This document shows positions 1-11,631 of a stretch of 64,000 bases of DNA, one piece after another. Where the stretch lies: the NCBI RefSeq assembly GCF_032854445.1, contig NC_088306.1, positions 64,501-128,500 of the forward strand, given 5' to 3'. The DNA is from Liolophura sinensis. Its lineage: Eukaryota; Mollusca; Polyplacophora; Chitonida; Chitonidae. The position numbers and the translations under genes were made by a program. The notes beneath the pieces are model-generated. The model was not told where the DNA came from, ran no database searches, and saw nothing but the letters and a program-made list of their open reading frames with translations. The stretch's first letter is position 1, and every line of letters starts with the position of its first letter.

Positions 1-165
1 ACTTACACGTGAGACATTGACTTACACGTGAAACCTGTCTGACTTACACGTGAGATATTGACTTACACATGGGGCATTTTCTGACTTAGGCGTGAGACAT
101 TGACTTACACGTGAGACATTGACTTACACCTGAGGCAATTTCTGACTTAGACGAGAAACATTTTC
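1..165. repeat. short tandem array, ~20-bp unit
   Basis: Imperfect repeats of GACTTACACGTGAGACATT, about eight copies, running off the left edge. Confidence 0.75.
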
Positions 166-230
166 TCACAGTATTAACCCATGAGAAATACCTGAGCCGT
201 TGACCAGATTGGCTCAGATGCAGCTTTTCA

Positions 231-580
231 ACCGCCTCGGTGGCCTAATGGCTACGGTGTCCGCCTCGCAGTCGGGTGACCCAGGATCAAACTCAAGACT
301 TTGTCGTTGCTCGCCTGGCGCTTAGAACTCAACACTGGGAGGTTCGAGCAAGGACACATGACCGGATGGCCCGGTGTCGGTTTAATGTGACTAGATGGGG
401 TGTCATGCCTGGTGTCTTCGGCATGATACTTCAGTGACGTAAGCACTTTGGCGGCATGGACTCGTCCCTGCAACAAGAAGACGCAGTACATGTATACACG
501 CCTAATGACTTCTCGTCGTCAAATGACTGAAATCTTGTTAAGTACGACCTTAGACCCCAAGCATTCATTCATTCATTCAG
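231..580 (+). mobile_element. tRNA-derived SINE, tail type A
   Basis: A tRNA-like head (TGGCCTAATGGCTACGG as A box, GGATCAAACTC as B box) is followed by a body ending AAGTACGACCTTAGACCCCAA and (ATTC) repeats. The tail is shared with the element at 3049, but the head differs. Confidence 0.6.
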
Positions 581-692
581 TCTTGGAGCTTTTCAGGTAC
601 CTGGTAAGTGAAATATTTTTTCACTGCCAAGCACACCAATAAATTCAATAAGTAAACTTCTGATGGGCCCATTTCCTTTTCTGTTTGTCTAG

Positions 693-1364
693 GTGACGAA
701 GCTGGTGGAAATCTGGCGGCTGCCATAGCCAATCGGTTGTCCTTCGAAATTCGGCTTCCACCAATCAAATTCCATGCCTTGCTGAATCCATGGTCCAATC
801 CCTTTTGATTTTAAGACTCCATCGTACATGGCCAACGATATGGTGACGTCTGACATAATGACAGGAAAAATGCTGGTGACTTTGTGGTTGTATTACTATA
901 AAGGCCGTGTGGAAAATCTGGAGGACTTCTTAACCAACAATCACACAGCCCCTCTGATGAAGATATCAGAGTACGCCCAGCATGTTAGTCACGATCTACT
1001 ACCAGAGGCGTTTCAGTCAACGCCGGAAGAGATAACGGACACAGATTTTGGGAACCCGGTCTTAGCGCTGGCATACGAGGACTTTTTGTTGAACCCTTAC
1101 GCCAACCCTCTGATGGCGTTAGAACTGACTGCCCTGCCCCCAGCGCTGGTTACCACGGCCGAGTTTGACCCTGCGCGCGATGATGGGTTTTTCTACTCCC
1201 TGCGTTTGGTGGACTCCAATGTGACCATTACCCATAAGCATTATGAAGCGGGATTTCATCTCTTCACACCATTTATTAATTGCCCGCTAGAATTGGACGT
1301 GTCCAAATCTGCCGCTGTGGAGTTAGTCATATACGTCAAAAGTGCCTTAAAACTTAAAAGATGA
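693..1364 (+). pseudogene. AADAC-like hydrolase terminal exon, copy A (frameshifted, nucleophile lost)
   Basis: Terminal exon of an arylacetamide deacetylase / neutral cholesterol ester hydrolase family member (alpha/beta hydrolase fold 3, normally an ER membrane serine esterase). A pyrimidine-rich acceptor ending TTTGTCTAG precedes it at 692. The reading starts in phase 1 with GDEAGGNLAAA, where the family has the nucleophile elbow GDSAGG, so the catalytic serine is glutamate. The frame runs to LLNPWSNPF and then hits a stop. One extra T in the T-run at 803-806 explains this, because the next frame resumes with DFKTPSYMAND and continues to the stop at 1362-1364. The acid (EFDPARDDG) and histidine (AGFH) regions of the triad are still present. 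An AATAAA lies at 1394-1399. Upstream exons, including the HGGG oxyanion loop, are not in the window. Either a decaying exon or, if the T is an assembly error, a pseudoenzyme; the Ser-to-Glu change stands in both cases. Confidence 0.75.
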
Positions 1365-1393
1365 AAACGAATTGATTTGGCGAAATTTGAAAG

Positions 1394-1399
1394 AATAAA
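1394..1399 (+). promoter_or_regulatory. polyadenylation signal AATAAA after hydrolase copy A
   Basis: A canonical AATAAA sits 30 bases after the copy A stop codon, a normal place for the end of a transcript. It suggests the copy A exon was, or still is, the 3' end of a gene. Motif match only. Confidence 0.4.
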
Positions 1400-1400
1400 A

Positions 1401-2103
1401 GAAAACAGCTTAGTATGTATGGTCCAAGCTTTTGTACTAAACTCATCTTAAAAATCTTTTAAGGATATAACCATTGTATAGGTGTGTGATAGGCAACGAT
1501 GCCGTATTGTTCACAAATAATAATAAATCTGATACGCTGCACCCAACACATATTCGTTACCGGTTGTGGGAACACCTGCTGTACAGTGCCAGGCAGGAGG
1601 ATAAAGGATAGCAGCTCCAGTAGGCGGTCATGACGACAGCGTGACCCAAGTGTAGGACGACATCGTGACCCAAGGACAAGACGACATCGTGACATGTTTG
1701 GGCATGTCGCAGTTATTCCCAGTTTCTGTTTGCTTGTTTTGCTATGTATCTCACAAAGTACTGCAGTGTGATGTGAATCAGCGTAAGGGGTGGTATCTGG
1801 AAAAGAACTCCAGTAGTGAGCTGAGGCTTTGCATACATGTAGAGCACAGTTGCACGGGGAGGATGTTCCATCGTTGATGAATTGTGGGCATATTAATTAA
1901 AAAATTCACAACTTCATCACTCAAAGTATTATACTGAGCTGAAGTTTTGCGACCATGTCTCTTCCACAGGCGAGCTCTTCCGTAGCCTTTCTACCAAATA
2001 TTTTTTTTTTACAAAGTATCCGTCTGTACTATGCATGTATATGTCCAACAGAAATGAAACACCTCTCAAAGTTAACTTAACATTGTTTATTCTATGTGTG
2101 CTA
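1401..2103. other. no gene seen between hydrolase copy A and the SINE
   Basis: Only short unrelated open frames. An internal triplication of a ~17-base motif (GACGACATCGTGACC and variants) occurs near 1627-1692. Nothing else recognised. Confidence 0.5.
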
Positions 2104-2345
2104 AACATGTTTACCCGCTTCGGGAGCGGTAGATCCAGTGTCAATCCTAAATCGAGTCACACCTAAGTCCTTGAAAGAAGAAGCTGTGACTTCCTCGCTT
2201 GGCGATCAGCATGCAGGGGATAGTGCAACGACTGGTTGACCCGTATCAGTATAATGGCTCGGGCGGGGGCTGCTTACTTGCCTTCGGTAAGGCGCCTCAG
2301 TGAAGCAGCACTAGATAAAAGAGCGGTGGACTCACTCACTCACTA
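2104..2345 (+). mobile_element. partial SINE, tail type A, internally deleted
   Basis: Starts inside the tRNA-like head (CCCGCTTCGGGAGCGGTAG), carries the body segment GACTGGTTGACCCGTATCAG, and jumps to the terminal ACTC repeats without the usual 3' part. Confidence 0.6.
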
Positions 2346-2503
2346 AACATGTTTACAAGATTCATTAACACCAACGTGTTTGTGCGCCGAAGTTAAATTT
2401 TTCAACTTAGGACACACAGTGGGCGGGTTCAAACCCAGATTTTGTCCAGAAATTTGTATATTCTCCCGCTTTCCTTGTGCGTGGGGGCTTGATGACAATA
2501 AAG

Positions 2504-2905
2504 GGTCTACGACGCTCGTACTGCCGTGTGCGCAGCTAAAGGGACCACGACCCTTGTACTGCCGTGTGCACAGTTAAAGGGTCCACGACGCTCATACTGC
2601 CGTGCGCGCGGCTAAACGGTCCTTGACGCTCGTACCACCGTGTGCGCAGCTAAGCGGTTGTCGACACTTATACCATCGTGTGGGCAGCTAAATGGTCCAC
2701 GACGCTTGTAAAGCCGTGCGCGCAGATAAACGGTCCACGACGCTCATGCCACCGTGTGGGCACTTAAACGTGGGCTTGTCCCGCCTTGTGCGCAGCTAAA
2801 CGGTCCACGACACTCGTACTGCTGTGTGCGCAGCGAAACGGTCCACCACACTCGTACCGCTTTGTGCGCAGCTAAACGGTCCACCACACTCGTACCCCCC
2901 AGCTA
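2504..2905. repeat. minisatellite, ~38-40-bp unit
   Basis: About ten imperfect copies of a unit containing GTGTGCGCAGCTAAACGGTC and CACGACGCTCGTAC. GC-richer than its surroundings. Confidence 0.85.
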
Positions 2906-3048
2906 AAGTGGAGGGAAGTGCACAGATACTGGAGAAAAACATTGTCTCATGTTCTCAGGAGCCTGGCAAAACTTTTGTTTCTTAATCAGAGAAACTTAAA
3001 TTCAAATCTTAATTTGTTTCTGTACTGCTGTTCAAGCCTTTCCGTACC

Positions 3049-3361
3049 GGCCCGGATAGCACAGTTGGTAGAGCGCCCGCTTCGGGACCGGTAGATCCTT
3101 CCCCGTCTATCGGGTAACTTCAGCATGAAGGGGATAGTGCAACGACTGGTTGACCCGTATCAGTATAATGGCTCGGGCGGAGTGGCTTACTTGCCTTCGG
3201 TAAGTCGCCTCAGTGAAGCAGCAATAGATAAAAGAGCGGTGGAAATCCATCCTGCAACAAGGAGGCACATTACACGTACATGCACCCTAAGGATTCCTTC
3301 GTCGTCATATCACTGAAAAATTGTTGAGTACGACGTTAAACCCCAAGCACTCACTCACTCA
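3049..3361 (+). mobile_element. tRNA-derived SINE, tail type A
   Basis: Head GATAGCACAGTTGGTAGAGC is a good tRNA A box with flanks. The body contains GACTGGTTGACCCGTATCAG, and the 3' end is GTACGACGTTAAACCCCAAG with ACTC repeats. Flanking target duplication not determined. Confidence 0.75.
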
Positions 3362-4190
3362 AGCCGTTCCGCTACATGGCGCTGTGTATTTATCAACTTA
3401 CACATTGTCCGAAGCAGGGATGTCAAAACATGATGATAAATATAACCCGTGAATCTACCGGAAGTTAGATCCTTTTGCGCTCCCAGTATTGGCTTGTCGT
3501 TTACTAGATCTGACATAATAGTTATTCAGATACCATCGCTGTTTGTCCAATCCAGTTCATGATTCATACGAGTCTTCACGTTGGAATAGCTCTTTTTACC
3601 CTTGAGTAAAAGATTACTGAAATAATGTTCCCCAAAATCTCTTCCTTCCGGTCAACATCTGTTTAAAAAAAAAGGTGATGTGACGTCAGATACCGATTCC
3701 TGGATACCGTCAGTATGGCTCATGAAGACCACCATAGTATTCAAATATTTAAATACCTAACACTTAAAAAATCGGAAAAATAAATGAAATTATTTTCATG
3801 CATAGTTTTCAGTTGTCTGTGTGATGTACCTCACTTCATATTTTAGCATTCAGTTGAAGGGAGAATGGAACTACCTGAGTGATCTAATAAAGAATGACGA
3901 GATAGTTCACTGATGTTATGAGAGTACGACTCGTCTGGCCTTTGTATTGTTCATTATACCAAAGTCTATCGGGTATCGTCAAAGGCCCAGTGTTTGCTTC
4001 TGAGGTGACGTCAAGTGACTCGTGAGGTCAATGTTGTCTTACACGTTGGTCCCCACCTCTAATTGCCTTAGAGAACAAATTTCCCGCACCCAGGGTTCAA
4101 CCGGTTTGTTACCTGTTTAACTGGACACATGGAAGAAGTAAGGTTACCAGCACAGATTTGTTAAGTGAACGGCGGTTAATCTTGACGGAA
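3362..4190. other. no gene or repeat recognised
   Basis: AT-rich sequence with no long open frame and no repeat I could name. Confidence 0.4.
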
Positions 4191-4194
4191 ATGC

Positions 4195-5013
4195 CCGAAT
4201 CCCGTCTAGTCCGTATACTAGACGGAAATGCTCGATACTCGCTATGTACTAGCCGAAGATGCCCGCCCCCCGCTATGCACTAGACGAATACGCCCGCTAT
4301 ATACGGAAATGCCTGACACTCGCTATGTACTAGACGGAAAAGCTCGACCGCAGCTATGTACTAGACGGATATGCCCGACGCTATGTTCTATACGGGAATG
4401 CCCGTCACTCGCTATGTACGAAAATGCCTGACAATCGCTATTTACTATACGGAAATGCCCGACACTCGCTATGTACTAGACGGAAATGCCCGTTCCCCGC
4501 TATGCACTAGACGGAAATGCCCGACACTCGCTATGTATCAGACGGAAATAGCCGACCCCCCGCTATGTAGTAGACGGATATGCCCGACATTCACTACGTT
4601 ATAGACGGAAATGGCCGACACTCACTATGTACGAGACGGAAATGCCCATCCCGCGCTATGTACTACTCGGAAATGCCAGACCCCCTTGTACAACGCGGAA
4701 ATGCCCGACCCCCGCTATATACGAGACGGATATGCCCGACGTTCGCTATGTACTAGACGGAAGTGCCTGACATTCGTTATGTACTAGACGGATATGCTCA
4801 ACACTCACCATGTACTAGACGGAAATGCCCGAAACTCGCTATGCCCTAGACGGAAATGTCCGACACTCACTATATACCTGAGGGATATGCCCGACCCTCG
4901 GTATTTACTGGAGGAAAATGCCCGCCCCCCACTATGTACTTGACGGAAATGCCCATCCCCCGCTACGTACCAGGCGGAAATGCCCGACACTCGCTATGTA
5001 CTAGGCGGAAATG

Positions 5014-5015
<2 letters not shown>
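4195..5015. repeat. minisatellite, ~31-bp unit
   Basis: About 26 copies of a unit with core CGCTATGTACTAGACGGAAA followed by TGCCCGACACT. Short open frames here are repeat translations. Confidence 0.92.

Positions 5016-5016
<1 letters not shown>

Positions 5017-5108
<92 letters not shown>
5017..5108. repeat. compound microsatellite (TA)20 (GA)26
   Basis: An uninterrupted TA run (5017-5056) passes directly into an uninterrupted GA run (5057-5108). Probably length-polymorphic. Confidence 0.98.
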
Positions 5109-5110
<2 letters not shown>

Positions 5111-5504
5111 CCGTTTAGTGAATGAGAAAAATCTGACCTGGTGAGGATTACTCCTTTAAAAGTTTCTGCATATAGCCGTATTCATATGAGAACAGGTATA
5201 AGCTGACTGAAAGGGGGGCACAATTTATGCCCAGTGGAGTACCTGTACACTGTTGATGTATGGTTTGTATATATTAATAAGAAAGTAAAGCAGCTTAATG
5301 GCCATGGAAACATCCCATGAATGGTAACACTTGTATGTAGTGGAACTGAAGAAGGCATTTTTGTCTTTGTTGATATAGCGGTGACCGGTTTGATTAAACA
5401 CCGAAACAATTAGCGATTAAATTCTGTCTATTAAATCCGCGATAAGAAGTGTAGAATAGAGAGTGAAGAAATCTCAAGTAGCTAGTTCTTCAGTGATACG
5501 TCGC

Positions 5505-5562
5505 CACGATATGGCTGAAATATTGCCGATGTGGCGTTAAGCCATAATTATTCATTCAGTGA
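5505..5562 (+). mobile_element. SINE 3' end fragment, tail type D
   Basis: Contains CGATATGGCTGAAATATTGC and GATGTGGCGTTAAGCCATAA followed by ATTC repeats. The same tail appears reversed at about 54968-55027. Confidence 0.5.
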
Positions 5563-5724
5563 GACGTTTAGAGTTCTATGTATCTACATATTGTTGACGC
5601 CTGATTGTTTTGTTGTTGCACAGCAGTACTTGTTCCAAAAAGACTGTACTTCTTGTAGAGTTATCGTTAAGAGAGTGGATACAGATTTTGTGGTACAGCT
5701 TTTTTGATCCCGCAATTAATGTGG

Positions 5725-6430
5725 GAATTTATGCCTTTTTGGAATCCAGTAAAGGTGTGGTACGTCGGTGTGACTGATGTTTTTTAAATAGTTCATCCAG
5801 AGTATAGGTCGTGATGGAATACGTTGATATTGCATGAGTTATTGTGATATTAAGCTCCTCCACAAGAACCTGATAGTCATGGTTCTTCCAGACAAATATA
5901 TTATTAAGGGCTCTTTCCACAGGAACAATAATTTTTTTCTCTGAAGGTCATCAAGTACCGGAAGGTAGGATCCTTCATAACTTGCTGGGCTGTCACATGA
6001 GCATTACTACTGGTATGGTGACTTTGCATACACAAGCTTTTTCTTAACCAGCTCAAGACAAGTGTCAAAGACTGAAGGTTCTGCTTTCTCCCGTTTACAC
6101 CATTCATCTGCAAAAGTTTCAAGCACTGAAAAGGACTGTCCTTTTATTAGCTCTCATTTATATCTTTCTCGGCTCTTTGTACTTTGTACTACTCACCAGC
6201 AGACTTCGTAGATCATCATTGTTTATAATATCAAGGTTCCCCGTAATCACATGTTGACATGGATAGGAAATGAAGTATGAAGATCCACAATCACAACGGT
6301 ATCTGCCAGATGTATAATCAGACATCTCAAAATCAACTTCTTTCGCGTAATTAAATATCTTGGATTGGTTTTATATAGTGGTAGGAAATGCATGGGGGTT
6401 CTCGTATGTTGAACTAAATCGTCACAGCAA
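5725..6430 (-). pseudogene. decayed Penelope-like retroelement fragment
   Basis: Reading the minus strand in shifting frames gives a colinear series that I associate with the region upstream of the reverse transcriptase core in animal Penelope-like elements: CISYHYIKPIQDI, then YRCDCGSSYFISYPC, then HVITGNLDIINNDDLRSLL and KYKEPRK, then FADEWCKREKAEPS, then IVPVERALNNIFVWKNHDY and STYSITTYTLDELF. At least two frameshifts and several stops interrupt it, and the catalytic core is missing, so it is dead. The family call rests on memory of related sequences and is the least certain part; the decayed-protein pattern itself is clear. Confidence 0.6.
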
Positions 6431-6499
6431 TGCAATCCTCTGGATCGTTTAAAATCCGTAGTACGTTGATTAAATGAAGACCCCACCCTCGGCACTTTA

Positions 6500-7287
6500 G
6501 TTTAGGAACAATCTACAGAACTAACTGCTCTGACTGAATGATAACGTCGAAATAAGGATGTCTTGACATACACGGATCACATGGTGTAGTACAAAAAGTG
6601 TAGAAGTGGATGCTACTTCTGTAGCCAAGAGGAAGTGCATATAAAACTGTGCGTAGAGAGCGCATGCTGTGATATGTTAGAATCGTGTGGTTGACTGGAT
6701 GTTACATTGCCATCCTCATGACATTGTCATTTAAGAGGAAAAACGCCGTATATAAAACAGTTACAGATCATGCAAGAGCTGGGTTGGAAGATTAGGGAGA
6801 GGACGAACCTGTTACACGGCCTGTCCAACAAGTCCAGCAGGAATTACCTTCATGTGAAGAGCTAGCGCAGGCCTGTCTTAGAATTATCGGTTATATTTTC
6901 CCGCGCAATGGCGACTTGGTCCAAACAGAATTGACCATTGTACTTTTGAAATAAACTAGTAATATGTTATGCCCTCGCAAGAATATAACTCCACAACAGA
7001 CCACACAGCTCCTATGAACTGGTAGCGGGGGTGTGTCTCGCAATTAGTGGCTATCCCTTCCAGCATAATGGCATTTTCGGGTCAAATTTGAATCAAACGT
7101 TATGGAAATGCACGAGAAATGTTTTATCGTGTATTTTGCTCCCAAACTGTACAACAATCTACATAGCTTAATCATAAATCACATTTCACGGGAACGATTC
7201 CCAGTTATTTCGGGTACATGTTAGTAGGTGCGTAGATTTCACTCTGAAGTTTTATACAGCGTTACCTTTGCTATCGTATCTTTGCAG
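6500..7287. other. no coding exon recognised before hydrolase copy B
   Basis: I looked for an HGGG-type exon of the hydrolase on the plus strand and found none. Nothing else recognised apart from the acceptor at 7286-7287. Confidence 0.4.
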
Positions 7288-7931
7288 GTGACAGCGCGGG
7301 CGGCAACCTCGCCGCCGCCGTCGCCCTGAAGCTTCGTGACGAGAAACTGGAGATTCAGCCGACGATACAGTGTCTATTGTACCCGGTGCTCCAGTCCATC
7401 GACCTGCACAGCCCCAGTCGTCTGCAGAACAGTCCAATGTCCGGAGTACTGTCAGGCCACGGTGTCATGGTCTCCGGATATCTCGGATTACCGACAAAAT
7501 ACGCCCCCATCATACACCAAAACCGCCACCTTTCGGCCTCTCTTCGGCAGCAGTACTCCAAATACTTGGATTACAACCAACTCCCAGCATCCTTCATTCC
7601 AGATGGCTATGAGCCTACCCGTGCGCCTCCTAGTAGCGACCCTGGTCAAATTCCAGAGGCCGCTCAAAAGTTGTTTGTCCAGTCGTATGTGGCGCCTCTC
7701 TTATCTCCGGATCTCAGTGGACTTCCTCAGGCCTACGTCTTCACTGTTGGCGCCGACACGCTTCGTGATGATGGAGCTCTTTACGTGAAACGTTTACAAG
7801 ACGCTGGTGTCAAAGCGAAGCTGGCTCATTATCCAGAGAGCTTTCATGGTGTTTTATCCGTGGGCATAAAGTTTGAAGCTAGGGATAAAGGTAGACGAGA
7901 GTTTGTCGATTTCATTAAAAAGAATCTTTAG
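7288..7931 (+). CDS. AADAC-like hydrolase terminal exon, copy B (intact)
   Basis: Intact terminal exon (214 codons plus stop) of an arylacetamide deacetylase-like serine esterase, family alpha/beta hydrolase fold 3. In the family the protein is an ER-anchored enzyme that hydrolyses acyl-amide or ester lipids and drugs. The acceptor TATCTTTGCAG ends at 7287 and reading starts in phase 1, exactly as in copy A. It opens with the nucleophile elbow GDSAGGNLAAA. The catalytic acid region is GADTLRDDGALYVKRL and the histidine lies in YPESFHGV, so the triad residues carried by this exon are all present. The protein ends EFVDFIKKNL and TAG. The HGGG oxyanion motif and N-terminal membrane anchor belong to upstream exons that I cannot find between copy A and here. 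It may therefore be an alternative last exon of the same gene as copy A, or the tail of a second gene with lost or distant 5' exons. Confidence 0.85.
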
Positions 7932-8605
7932 TAGTATTTGCACATCATTCTTGGCGACATATATGGTGAATGTAGTGTCTTTTCACCAGACACTGTGCTA
8001 AAGGCTAGAGTCTAAGCATGGAACCACCAGTCGATGGTAAGACAGTGATTTGTAATTATATTTGCTCAATGTGATGGACTAACCTTTCCCGCGCAATGGC
8101 TATGACTGCCCGCAGAATGCAATGGCAGTTCTTAGGAGTAGATCACATACCTTAGGCGGGAATTAACCGGGAAGGGCTACCCAGTGTAAACACCAATGAA
8201 ATAAATAAATAAATATAAATAATTGTATAAGTGCCAAACTCAAATACTTTATTTTGTAACGAATTATTGGTTTCACCAACTTATGCAGAATATACTTTGT
8301 TCTTGTTGTTGTTTTAATTCATTATTATGTTCATGTTTAAAAATAAAATACTTAGCTGCATATACTACATATGAATTCTGCTTTTGTATTATTCGTTTTC
8401 TGTGATGTTTACTTATGATTGACATTATTCAATTAATCCATTATGCCTGTCATAAACAATACACAGTAAAGGTCACCGCAATATCTTGGAACATATGAAT
8501 GGTTATTTATTTAATTATATTTGATTGACTAACGCATTACTATAAAATTTTTCACATAATACGACGGTTTACAGGAATATTTATTGGTGGATGAAACTTT
8601 AACTA
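7932..8605. other. 3' flank of hydrolase copy B
   Basis: No gene. At about 8188-8220 a run TAAACACCAATGAAATAAAT plus further AAAT repeats resembles the 3' tail of SINE type B and also supplies AATAAA signals. The rest is AT-rich. Confidence 0.45.
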
Positions 8606-9576
8606 GGGAAAACCAAGGTAAGGACGAAAGAGGAAAACCAAGAGTAGGACAAGGGGGAAACCCAAGGGCAGAACTAGGGGGAAAGCCAAGGGCAGTACAA
8701 AGGGGGGGGGGGGCCGAAAGTAGGACAGAGTGGAAACACAAGGGCAGAACCAGGGAGAAACCCAAAGGCAGAACCAGGAGGAAACCAAGGGATGTATTAG
8801 GGGAAACCAAGGGCAGTATAAGGGGTTACCCAGGGCGGAACAAGGGGGGAAACCAAAGGGCAGGACAAAAAGGGAAACCCAGGGCAGAACCAGGGGGAAA
8901 ACCGGAGGGCAGAACCAGGGCTAAACCAAGGGCAGAACCAGGGCTAAACCAAGGGCAGAACCAGGATAAAACCAAGGGCAGTACAAGGGGAAACCAAGGG
9001 CAGTATAAGGGGAAACACAGGGCGGAACAATGGGGAAACCAAAGGGCAGAACAAAAAGGGAAACCCAGAGCAGAACCAGGGGAAAACCGGAGGGCAGAAC
9101 CAGGGGAAAACCAAGGGCAGTACAAGGGGAAACCAAAGGCAGTATAAGGGGTAACCCAGGGCATAACCGGAGGGGGGGACCAAGGGTGGTACAAAGGGGG
9201 AACCAAGAGCAGAACAAGGGGAAAACTAAGTGCAGCGCCAGGTAAGCCAAGGGAAAACCAAGGGCACATGACCAGGGAGAAACCTAAGGCAGGGGTAACC
9301 AAGGGTGCAAAGGGGGAACCAAGAGCAGAACAGGGAAAATCAAGAGCAGTACAAGTAAAGCAAGGCCAGAACCCTGGAAAACCAGGAGGAAACCAAGGCC
9401 AGAACCAGGGAGAAATCAAGGCAGGACAAGGGGGTGAGACCAAGGACAGAGCAAGGTGAAACTAAGGGCAGACCAACTGGACCAAAGACGGAAGAAGACA
9501 GAAAACCTGGGCAGAACAAGAGGTGAAACAACGGGGAAACCAGGGGCAGAATATGGGGAAACGAAAGGCAGAAAGA
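8606..9576. repeat. G-rich purine minisatellite, ~22-24-bp unit
   Basis: About 40 imperfect copies of GGGCAGAACCAGGGGGAAAC and CAA linkers; the plus strand is nearly free of T. Includes a run of G at about 8702-8713. Long open frames on both strands are by-products of the composition. Confidence 0.92.
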
Positions 9577-11190
9577 GGAACCACTGCCATTTTCTATTGC
9601 ACATTTTACTCGACAAACTTTTTGCCTGAAAGCCACGGTGGATCCAGAGATATCTGACTGTAGAACGCCTACATGCCAGATTTCGGGGGGCCCATTCATA
9701 AAACAGTGGTAATCAGTGACGTCAAGCGTATTTGCTGCGATAACGTACAGTGAGCATATCCTATGTCACTCGTATGTTGTCATCAACCAACACGCCAGGC
9801 GTAAGTTACGGCTACTTCGTAAAACTGGCTCTTCTGTCTAGACCAGATTTAGTTTATTGGTCACCGAGGGTTTTAGCGGAAATCGTTAATTTGAGGATGC
9901 GGGAATGTTCAAGCTGTATAAAAAGAATTATATGGGTTGACTAAGGAATGGTATAAGTAAACACATAGATGTAACTTTGAGTACGACGTTAAACCCCAAG
10001 CACTCACTCACTCATAGATGTAACTCTTACCGGTCCTGAATTGAGATTGACCATACCCATATATTTTGGAGAGCGATCCTGTGCCCCGTCTGAACACGCT
10101 TGTTCATTCTATTTATTTATTTGTTTATTTATTCGATTGATACTTAACGCCACACTCACTGATTTTTCGCTGATATCTACGATGATGTTGAGTTTAAAAA
10201 GCTGATTCTCCGAGGAAAACGCCGATCTTTGGAAGTAACGTTGTGTTATGTGACGATTTCAATCAACGTCACAAGTTATTACTGCAAAAACTAGTGTGTC
10301 AAGGTTATTCCATCAAACACATTCACTCCAAGTTTTACAATAAGTATAATTTTCTTGTAAGTAAATGAGGACAGAGCGTATATGAACAGTTGCAACCAAA
10401 GCGCAACTGAGATACATATTTTGTTATCGGAGCTGACGTCTGAAGGCACGGGCGATGGTATCAGTGTGTTCAGTCATTAATGTCGTTCCTGTCTACTTAA
10501 TATATAGCCAAATTTAATCACATCAATTGATGTGTGCCTGAGAAAGGCTTATTTGTGTCCAGTTTGTGCAAAGTGCATACCCTTGAATTTGACGAATTCT
10601 AGTTGTATGTTGGAACTCACTCTTTGAACAGGGTAAAGGAAATTTTTTCAATATGTAAACCAAGCAACCATACATTGTTTAGTAAACTATTAATACGTGA
10701 TAGTTTGTTCATACCATAATATTGATGGAATCAGGTTATTCCTGGTATTGCAGATGTTCACGAATGATTTTTCTGGTTTTTATCTTCCAAAGTTAGAAAT
10801 TGTTTCGTAACATGTTTTTAATCATCACTGTAACCTACCATACAATTTACCTTTATTACTTTTCTCTTCCCACAAGACTTTCCTTCCGTTTTCAGGTGAT
10901 ACAAGTCACATGACTATTCATGAGTTAGTCCTCAGCCCACCAGGGGTCTCTCCATATGTATATAGAGGTCTACGTACCAAAACCATCTTCTGTACGCTTT
11001 GCAGTAATGAAGGACGACCGTAGACAAAAATTCATACCGTGAATATGTCACGACCGTCGTTCTGTGCGCTAACATTGCCACCAGCCATCCACTAGTCATA
11101 TTCTTGAGTATGGCGTAAAACACCAATCAAATAAGTAAATAAAATAATATCCACCAGTCCAACTCATCCTGATCAGTATTCAGGGGTGCA
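9577..11190. other. no gene; scattered SINE debris
   Basis: Apart from a type A SINE tail at about 9977-10014 (GTACGACGTTAAACCCCAAG plus ACTC repeats) and a type B tail at about 11100-11147 (GAGTATGGCGTAAAACACCA), I recognise nothing. Confidence 0.5.
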
Positions 11191-11198
11191 AGTCTGCG

Positions 11199-11436
11199 GC
11201 TGGAAGCCCTGTTGTATCTGGAAGCCCTGTTGTGTCTGGAAGCCCTGTTGTGTCTGGAAGCCCTGTTGTATCTGGAAGCCCTGTTGTGTCTGGAAGCCCT
11301 GTTGTGTCTGGAAGCCCTGGAAGCCCTGTTGTGTCTGGAAGCCCTGTTGTATCTGGAAGCCCTGTTGTATCTGGAAGCCCTGTTGTATCTGGAAGCCCTG
11401 TTATATCTGGAAGCCGTGTTGTATCTGGAGGATTAT
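11199..11436. repeat. minisatellite, 18-bp unit
   Basis: About 13 near-perfect copies of CTGGAAGCCCTGTTGTAT or the TGT variant, with one short 9-base unit. All three plus frames stay open because the unit is a multiple of three; not a gene. Confidence 0.95.
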
Positions 11437-11631
11437 TAGGCCTTGTGACTTTGTAGCCTTTTCTTCTTGGTCGGACAATTAAAGAAATGTTCTCTGCAAA
11501 CACTGATTTTTAAATGTTCATCATGACTAAACCAAACTGCTGGTGGGTAATAAATAACAATAGTATTGTCACCCTAAACAAATGATACAACGGTGTGACC
11601 TACGTTTTCGATCATATTGTTGCGGGACTCG

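Noticed and set aside
1929-2144. 71-codon minus-strand frame
   Set aside because: Overlaps a SINE fragment at its start, no splice context and no recognisable family.
8584-9699. Gly/Arg/Lys-rich and Pro/Phe/Leu-rich open frames
   Set aside because: Opposite-strand translations of a G-rich minisatellite; no start context, no domain.
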